NCBI GenBank assembly: GCA_029227635.1 | Contig: JAQYAH010000049.1 | Span: forward strand, 1-37,282 | Length of the DNA: 37,282 nucleotides | Direction of reading: 5' to 3' | Source: Clostridiales bacterium | GTDB taxonomy: Bacteria > Bacillota > Clostridia > Lachnospirales > Lachnospiraceae | Part shown: positions 32,948 through 37,282 of the stretch, in pieces | How positions within the stretch are numbered: the first letter of the stretch is position 1 | Layout of the letters: every line of letters begins with the position of its first letter | The notes under the pieces: model-generated | Databases searched by the model: none | Told to the model about the DNA's origin: nothing | Seen by the model: only the letters and a program-made list of their open reading frames with translations | Position numbers and translations under genes: made by a program

Positions 32948-33786
32948 TTGTTTTGAACCTCCATGATAATATTGTTTGGGGTGGATGCCCCGGCTGTAAT
33001 GCCCAGGCGCTGAACTTGGTTGAACCACGAATTATCTATATCCGCTGACGTCTCAATGTGGTGTGTGTTACTGTTCTTTGCCTTACATATCTCATACAAT
33101 TTCTGTGTATTGGAGCTGCTTGCATCTCCAATTACCAGCATAACGTCATTCTCAGCCGCCATGTTACCGGCCTCTTCCTGACGAATATGCGTAGCATTAC
33201 AGATTGTATTATGAACAAATATATCATACTCTATATCTTCAGCAATTTCAACAAATTCTTTGAACTTTTTGCTATTAAAAGTAGTCTGTGCGACGACTGA
33301 AATCCCGGTTTTTACGGTCTTTATGAGAGCTCTGAATTCCTTTGGAGTCCTGACTACAGCACTTTGACCCCGGCACCATCCTTGAATCCCTTTGACCTCA
33401 GGGTGATCCGGATTTCCGACGATCACCACAAACCGACCGGCCTTCACTTCCTCCGATACTATCCTGTGAATTCTTTTTACAAAAGGACATGTCCCGTCAA
33501 CTACTCTAAGTCCGGCTTTTTCTAAAGCCTCATATATTTCAGGAGCAACTCCGTGGGCTCTTATTACTACTGTACCTTTTCCGGACTCTGCCAGTTCATC
33601 CTCATTATTGAAAACCCTGACTCCCTGTTCCTCATAACTTCGAATCACTTCCTTATTATGAATGATAGGTCCCCAGGTATAAATACTATTATTGTCCTTA
33701 TTATTGTGTATTTCCCGATCCAGGAGTTCTACTGCTTTTGTGACTCCAAAACAAAAACCCGCACTCTTTGCCACTCTGACTTCCAT
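32935..33786 (-). CDS. ispH: 4-hydroxy-3-methylbut-2-enyl diphosphate reductase
   Basis: A 283-aa IspH (LytB). The three Fe-S ligands are Cys12 (SAGFCFGV), Cys100 (DGTCPFVKRIH) and Cys196 (NTICNATHIRQEEA). Other blocks are GPIIHNKEVI and ITAGASTPNNII. It catalyses the last step of the methylerythritol phosphate isoprenoid pathway, giving IPP and DMAPP. The start overlaps the cmk stop as TAATG, and the end overlaps the S1 gene, whose ribosome binding site lies inside the last ispH codons. Confidence 0.97.
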   Translation of the reverse strand: MEVRVAKSAGFCFGVTKAVELLDREIHNNKDNNSIYTWGPIIHNKEVIRSYEEQGVRVFNNEDELAESGKGTVVIRAHGVAPEIYEALEKAGLRVVDGTCPFVKRIHRIVSEEVKAGRFVVIVGNPDHPEVKGIQGWCRGQSAVVRTPKEFRALIKTVKTGISVVAQTTFNSKKFKEFVEIAEDIEYDIFVHNTICNATHIRQEEAGNMAAENDVMLVIGDASSSNTQKLYEICKAKNSNTHHIETSADIDNSWFNQVQRLGITAGASTPNNIIMEVQNKCRN

Positions 33787-34451
33787 TATCTGACTCTGCT
33801 TTCAAACAAATCGATGATCCTATCTGCAACTTCCTGTATAGTCATATCAGAGGTGTCTACCAGAACAGCATCCTCCGCCTTCGTAAGCGGGGATTCGGCT
33901 CTCGTCATATCCCTATGATCTCTCTCCTCGATTCCCCTCTCAATCTCCGCCATGTCACAAGGTTGATTAGCTGCTTTTAGCTGAAGCGCCCGTCTTTCAG
34001 CTCTTACCTTCACACTTGCTGTCAAATAGATCTTAAGATCCGCTCCCGGGAGGATCTTAGTTCCAATATCCCTTCCGTCCATGACCACATTATTCTCTGC
34101 AGCTAAATTCAGCTGCAATCTTAATAGATGCTGTCTCACTTCAGGAACTGCGGAACTAACTGAGGCCATCTCCCCCACTTCCTCAGTTCTGAGAAGCCCG
34201 GTAATGTCCTCCCCGTTGAGATAAACATGTTGAGTATTATCAGGGTAAGCTATCTTTACTTCCGCTTTAGGCGCACAGACAGCTATCTTATCTGATTCAT
34301 CCTTCCCAATGCCACTATTGATAAAGTGAACTGCCATTGCCCGATACATTGCACCTGTATCTACATATATAAATGAAAGCTTCTCTGCCACGATTCTGGC
34401 AATTGTGCTTTTTCCGGAACCTGCAGGTCCGTCGATTGCAATACTATACAT
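33786..34451 (-). CDS. cmk: Cytidylate kinase
   Basis: A 221-aa (d)CMP kinase. P-loop GPAGSGKST at 8-16, YVDTGAMYRA, the CMP-binding insert around LNGEDITGLLRTEEV, VVMDGRDIGTKILPGADLKIYL, and lid region RDHRDMTRAESPL. I start it at ATG 34451 (MYSIAIDGPAG), with AAGGTGG upstream, rather than at the longer open frame from 34538, which overlaps the oxidoreductase gene by 95 nt and adds non-homologous residues. The start overlaps the FAD oxidoreductase stop by 8 nt. The cmk-ispH-S1 cluster is conserved in Clostridia. Confidence 0.95.
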   Translation of the reverse strand: MYSIAIDGPAGSGKSTIARIVAEKLSFIYVDTGAMYRAMAVHFINSGIGKDESDKIAVCAPKAEVKIAYPDNTQHVYLNGEDITGLLRTEEVGEMASVSSAVPEVRQHLLRLQLNLAAENNVVMDGRDIGTKILPGADLKIYLTASVKVRAERRALQLKAANQPCDMAEIERGIEERDHRDMTRAESPLTKAEDAVLVDTSDMTIQEVADRIIDLFESRVR

Positions 34452-35694
34452 TCGGATTACCACCTTTGGAAGCAGCCTCTCCTGCCGCAAAACCTGTTGT
34501 CCATGCCACCTGAAGGTTAAACCCTCCGGTGACTGCATCTATATCCAACACTTCGCCTGCGAAATACAGACCTTTCACCAATTTGGATTCCATGGTTGAG
34601 GGATCTACCTGCCTGACTGAAACTCCGCCTCTTGTAACTATCGCCTCACTAAAGCCTCTTGTCCCAACAATAGTAAAAGGCAGATGCTTGATAAGCGATA
34701 CAAAATTTCTGCGTTCCCCTTTAGTCACCTCGTTAGTCTTTTTGTGAGGGGAGATTCCTGAGAGCATAACCATCACCGGTACAAGTTTGCCCGGAAAAAG
34801 CGGACTCACCGCATTGATGAAGTCTTTGTTGGAATTCTCCCTAAACTCCCTCAAGAGTCTTGCATCCAGCTGTTCCTCTGTAAGGGCAGGTTTGAGATCG
34901 ATAAAAGCCGAAAGCGGCTGCTTTCTAAGCTTATCTCCCACCTTACTGCTGGCAGTCAGAATCAGAGGTCCACTGACTCCAAAGTGCGTAAACAGCATTT
35001 CCCCAAATCCACTGTATAACTCTTTCTTTCCATTCTTTATGGTAAGGGACACATTTCGAAGAGAGAGTCCCATGAGATCTCTAACCCAGGCTTCTTTAGT
35101 TTCCATTGGAACAAGGGAAGGTATAGTTTCTGTAACCTTATGCCCTGTTTCTGTGGCAAAACGATATCCATCTCCCCTGGATCCTGTCTGGGGATAGGAA
35201 CATCCGCCGGTGGCGATAATACATCTATCACAGAGAACATGGTCTCCCTTATCTGTGATAACACCCCTTATCTCCCCATTTTCAGCTATCAGAGACGCAA
35301 TTCCGGTATTAAGGTGAATCTTAATTCCTCTGCGGCTCATCTCCTTCTCCAGAGCTCTGATTATATCTGAGGAATGATCCGAAACAGGGAACACTCTGTT
35401 TCCTCTCTCAACTTTAAGACTTACTCCGGCGTTGCGAAAGAATTCCATGGTATCCGCAGCCCTAAAACGAGAATAAGAACTGTACAAAAACCGACTGTTC
35501 TTCATGACCGATTCGAAAAAAACCTCATCGGTACAGTCATTAGTCACGTTACAGCGGCCTTTCCCGGTTATAAAAAGCTTCTTGCCAAGCTTCTCGTTTC
35601 TCTCAAACAGATTTACTTCCGTATCAAAAGAAGAGGCGGCAATTGCTGCAGCCATTCCCGCAGCGCCTCCGCCTACTACTAATATTCTCTTCAT
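34444..35694 (-). CDS. HI0933-family NAD(P)/FAD-dependent oxidoreductase (YhiN-like)
   Basis: A 416-aa flavoprotein. N-terminal FAD Rossmann motif VVGGGAAGMAAAIAAS (about 5-20), then ERNEKLGKKLFITGKGRCNVTN, the family signature LCDRCIIATGGCSYPQTGSRGDGY near 158, and C-terminal GLYFAGEVLDIDAVTGGFNLQVAWTTGFAAG. The physiological substrate is unknown. A homolog commonly precedes cmk in Clostridia, which fits the order here. It is translated just after the rpiR-type gene (5 bp gap). Confidence 0.92.
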   Translation of the reverse strand: MKRILVVGGGAAGMAAAIAASSFDTEVNLFERNEKLGKKLFITGKGRCNVTNDCTDEVFFESVMKNSRFLYSSYSRFRAADTMEFFRNAGVSLKVERGNRVFPVSDHSSDIIRALEKEMSRRGIKIHLNTGIASLIAENGEIRGVITDKGDHVLCDRCIIATGGCSYPQTGSRGDGYRFATETGHKVTETIPSLVPMETKEAWVRDLMGLSLRNVSLTIKNGKKELYSGFGEMLFTHFGVSGPLILTASSKVGDKLRKQPLSAFIDLKPALTEEQLDARLLREFRENSNKDFINAVSPLFPGKLVPVMVMLSGISPHKKTNEVTKGERRNFVSLIKHLPFTIVGTRGFSEAIVTRGGVSVRQVDPSTMESKLVKGLYFAGEVLDIDAVTGGFNLQVAWTTGFAAGEAASKGGNPNV

Positions 35695-35699
35695 AAAAA

Positions 35700-36602
35700 C
35701 TACTCCTGAAGAATGATCTTATCGTTAGCCTTCTCTAATTCATCCGCCGCATACACTTCGTATTCCTTCCAGATCTTCTCAAGAGAGCTTAGGTTCTCAA
35801 TAACATGATCCTGATTGCGCATACACAAGGCCACAATAAGGGCATTGACCACACTGAGAGGTGCGGTACGAGAATCCACAATAGAAGCCATATCACTTCT
35901 AGCAATCAAGTTGCAGGAAGAATACAGAGTCATAGGGGAATTCACACTGTCAGTGATGGAAATCAATTTGGCAGATCTGCTTCCTGCAAACTCCATCGCC
36001 TTCAAAGTTCTGAGAGAATACCTGGGGAAGCTGATTCCGATTACCACATCATCCGGTCCTATACGTACCATCTGTTCAAAGATTTCAGTAGCGCTGCTGG
36101 TGTTGACCAGTTTAACATTGTCATAAATAAGATTGAGGTAAAACGCAAGAAAAGAAGCCAGCGGTGCACAGCTTCTGATTCCGATCACATAGATCTTACT
36201 TGCACCCGCAATGGTATCCACTGCGTTATCAAAAGCCTCTCTGTCGATCTCGTTCAGAGTCTGATGAATCTTCTCAGCGTCAGAGGTGAGCACTGAAGAA
36301 AGAATCTCAGATTTATCGATTCTCTCATATGTGTATTCCATTCGCTGAATAGAATTGAGTCGATTTCTCACAAGTTCGGAAAGTGATTTCTGGAATTCAG
36401 GATAGCCGTCAAACCCCAGGCTGGAGGCGAATCTTACAACAGTAGACTCACTGACGCCTGTTTCTTCACCAAGCTTTGCAGCTGTAAGGAAAGCGGCCTT
36501 ATCATAATTCTTCAAAACATAATTGGAAATTGCCTTGTGCCCCTTGCTCATTGAGCTGAACTTCTCATTGATAAGGTCTATAACTGTTGTTGATCCGTTC
36601 AT
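35700..36602 (-). CDS. MurR/RpiR family transcriptional regulator
   Basis: A 300-aa protein. The N-terminal HTH_6 domain contains LGEETGVSESTVVRFASSLGFDGYPEFQKSL (about 41-71). The C-terminal SIS domain starts near 125 (ASKIYVIGIRSCAPLASFLAFYL) and contains IGISFPRYSLRTLKAMEFA and ARSDMASIVDSRTAPLSVV. SIS domains bind phosphosugars, so the regulator probably senses a sugar phosphate or amino-sugar phosphate. Its targets are unknown; no sugar operon is next to it, and it is the first gene of the transcript ending with the S1 gene. Confidence 0.9.
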   Translation of the reverse strand: MNGSTTVIDLINEKFSSMSKGHKAISNYVLKNYDKAAFLTAAKLGEETGVSESTVVRFASSLGFDGYPEFQKSLSELVRNRLNSIQRMEYTYERIDKSEILSSVLTSDAEKIHQTLNEIDREAFDNAVDTIAGASKIYVIGIRSCAPLASFLAFYLNLIYDNVKLVNTSSATEIFEQMVRIGPDDVVIGISFPRYSLRTLKAMEFAGSRSAKLISITDSVNSPMTLYSSCNLIARSDMASIVDSRTAPLSVVNALIVALCMRNQDHVIENLSSLEKIWKEYEVYAADELEKANDKIILQE

Positions 36603-36645
36603 AAATCCACCTTTCGGATATACATGCCAAAACTAATAATTCGGT

Positions 36646-36675
36646 ATTTTATCATATAAAACCCACAGCTGTAAA
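36646..36675 (-). promoter_or_regulatory. Possible promoter of the rpiR-type operon
   Basis: -35 TTTACA (36670-36675), an 18-bp spacer and -10 TAAAAT (36646-36651). The -35 box lies in the loop and arm of the preceding terminator hairpin. AAAGGTGG precedes the ATG. Confidence 0.4.
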
Positions 36676-36689
36676 GCCGTGGGTTTTAT
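36656..36689 (-). terminator. Terminator of the carboxyltransferase gene
   Basis: AUAAAACCCAC and GUGGGUUUUAU are inverted around GGCUUUACAGCU; on the minus strand the run UUUUAUAU follows the GC-rich core. It lies about 30 nt after the stop of the carboxyltransferase gene. Confidence 0.75.
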
Positions 36690-36716
36690 ATTTATTATTA
36701 ATATTATAAATAATTC

Positions 36717-37282
36717 CTAGACGGGGTAAGCACCGTTCTTTGCATCCGCAGCAGTAACGTCTACTTTCTCCTTCTGAGCATCTCTGTACTTGAAGTAGTC
36801 GATTGCCACCTGAGGGAACAGAGCATAGGTAAGAACGTCCTCGTCCTGCTCTTTGTACTGAGCGATCTCTGCGGAAAGCTTATCAAGCTCGGGCTCGAGA
36901 GTATCAGCAAATCTGCAAGTAATAGGCTCCTGATCGCCAATGATCTTCTTCTGTACTTCAGGATTGAAAGGCTTGATAGTCTTTCCGTATTTGCCAAGGA
37001 GTACATCTTTGGTCTCTTTGGTTGCCATTTTGTAGCGCTCACCGAAGAGTACGTTCATAACCGCCTGTGTACCAACGATCTGTGATGAAGGTGTAACAAG
37101 AGGGGGTTCACCGAGATCTTTACGGACTCTGGGTACTTCCTCAAGAACTTCATAGAATCTGTCCTCAGCGCCCTGCTCAGCAAGCTGGCTGGTAAGGTTT
37201 GAGAGCATACCACCGGGCACCTGGTAAAGAAGTGTCTTGATATTAACACCAAGGTTCTTGGGATTCATAAGACCACTCTTTA
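36717..37282 (-). CDS. Oxaloacetate decarboxylase alpha / pyruvate carboxylase subunit B, 3' part
   Basis: About 188 codons are visible; the frame continues past the right edge (KSGLMNPKNLG), so the apparent ATG at 37268 is internal. VNIKTLLYQVPGGMLSNLTSQL, the conserved carboxylase domain (PRVRKDLGEPPLVTPSSQIVGTQAV), RYKMATKETKDVLLGKYG, and LTYALFPQVAIDYFKYRD belong to the post-barrel region of the carboxyltransferase family. There is no biotinyl domain at the C-terminus (the protein stops after NGAYPV), so biotin must be on a separate subunit. Whether it acts as Na+-pumping oxaloacetate decarboxylase or as a pyruvate or other carboxyltransferase depends on genes outside the window. Confidence 0.85.
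   Translation of the reverse strand, partial: KSGLMNPKNLGVNIKTLLYQVPGGMLSNLTSQLAEQGAEDRFYEVLEEVPRVRKDLGEPPLVTPSSQIVGTQAVMNVLFGERYKMATKETKDVLLGKYGKTIKPFNPEVQKKIIGDQEPITCRFADTLEPELDKLSAEIAQYKEQDEDVLTYALFPQVAIDYFKYRDAQKEKVDVTAADAKNGAYPV

Noticed and set aside
32948-33028. N-terminal extension of the S1 protein from 33028
   Set aside because: It overlaps ispH coding sequence, and the family N-terminus begins at 32947 with GGAGG in front.
34452-34538. N-terminal extension of cytidylate kinase
   Set aside because: The 29 residues are translated from the oxidoreductase gene in another frame and precede the canonical kinase start.
1-37282. CRISPR arrays, insertion sequences, prophage or rRNA genes
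   Set aside because: I saw no regularly spaced repeats, transposase or integrase motifs, or rRNA signatures; gene content and codon style look uniform and chromosomal.

Overview
The window looks like a chromosomal segment of a Gram-positive anaerobe of the class Clostridia, most likely family Lachnospiraceae (a Butyrivibrio or Pseudobutyrivibrio-like genome would fit, but the genus is a guess). The reasons are the gene order dgt-dnaG-rpoD-trmK-nif3, an ispH/cmk/ribosomal-S1 cluster, a six-gene Rnf operon in the order C-D-G-E-A-B, sporulation-type genes (gerW, DUF2953), a T-box leader, an L20-type leader and AGGAGG-like ribosome binding sites. Almost everything is on the minus strand. Only a P-type ATPase and apbE are on the plus strand.

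Layout (minus-strand transcripts read from high to low coordinates). 1-482: 5' end of a YgjV-like membrane protein with a long leader. 483-7518: replication and transcription operon dgt, dnaG, rpoD, trmK, nif3-like, nucleoside kinase. 7607-8924: tRNA-Leu(AAG), then a Cys-cluster protein and a ProXp-type tRNA deacylase. 9024-10325: infC-rpmI-rplT, with an L20-type attenuator leader and an AUU start for infC. 10433-12895 (+): CtpE-like P-type ATPase. 12904-15036: leuA behind a leucine T-box. 15028-25611: a tightly packed chain nusGII, Gx transporter, ruvA, ruvB, U32 protein, ftsW/rodA-like, pbp, a small unknown gene, DUF2953, gerW, deoB. 25672-26733 (+): apbE. 26714-31689: rnfCDGEAB. 31868-36602: rpiR-type regulator, FAD oxidoreductase, cmk, ispH, S1 protein. 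36717-37282: 3' part of an oxaloacetate/pyruvate carboxyltransferase gene.

Genes that plausibly work together: ApbE should attach FMN to RnfG and RnfD, which both carry visible SGAT motifs. The FtsW/RodA-like protein and the class B PBP form a SEDS-transpeptidase pair. RuvA and RuvB form the branch-migration motor. The T-box links leuA to leucyl-tRNA charging. IspH, Cmk and the S1 protein are translationally coupled by overlapping ends.

The most unusual signal is a 92-94 nt element present three times in the same relation to its surroundings (116-207, 8715-8807, 14621-14714, all minus strand). Each copy starts in the U-tract of an intrinsic terminator and ends shortly before the ribosome binding site of a gene (ygjV-like, Cys-cluster protein, leuA). 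The copies share conserved blocks and three helices with compensatory changes. I do not recognise the element. It behaves like a structured cis-acting RNA placed after a terminator, such as an antiterminator, a processing element or a translational riboswitch.
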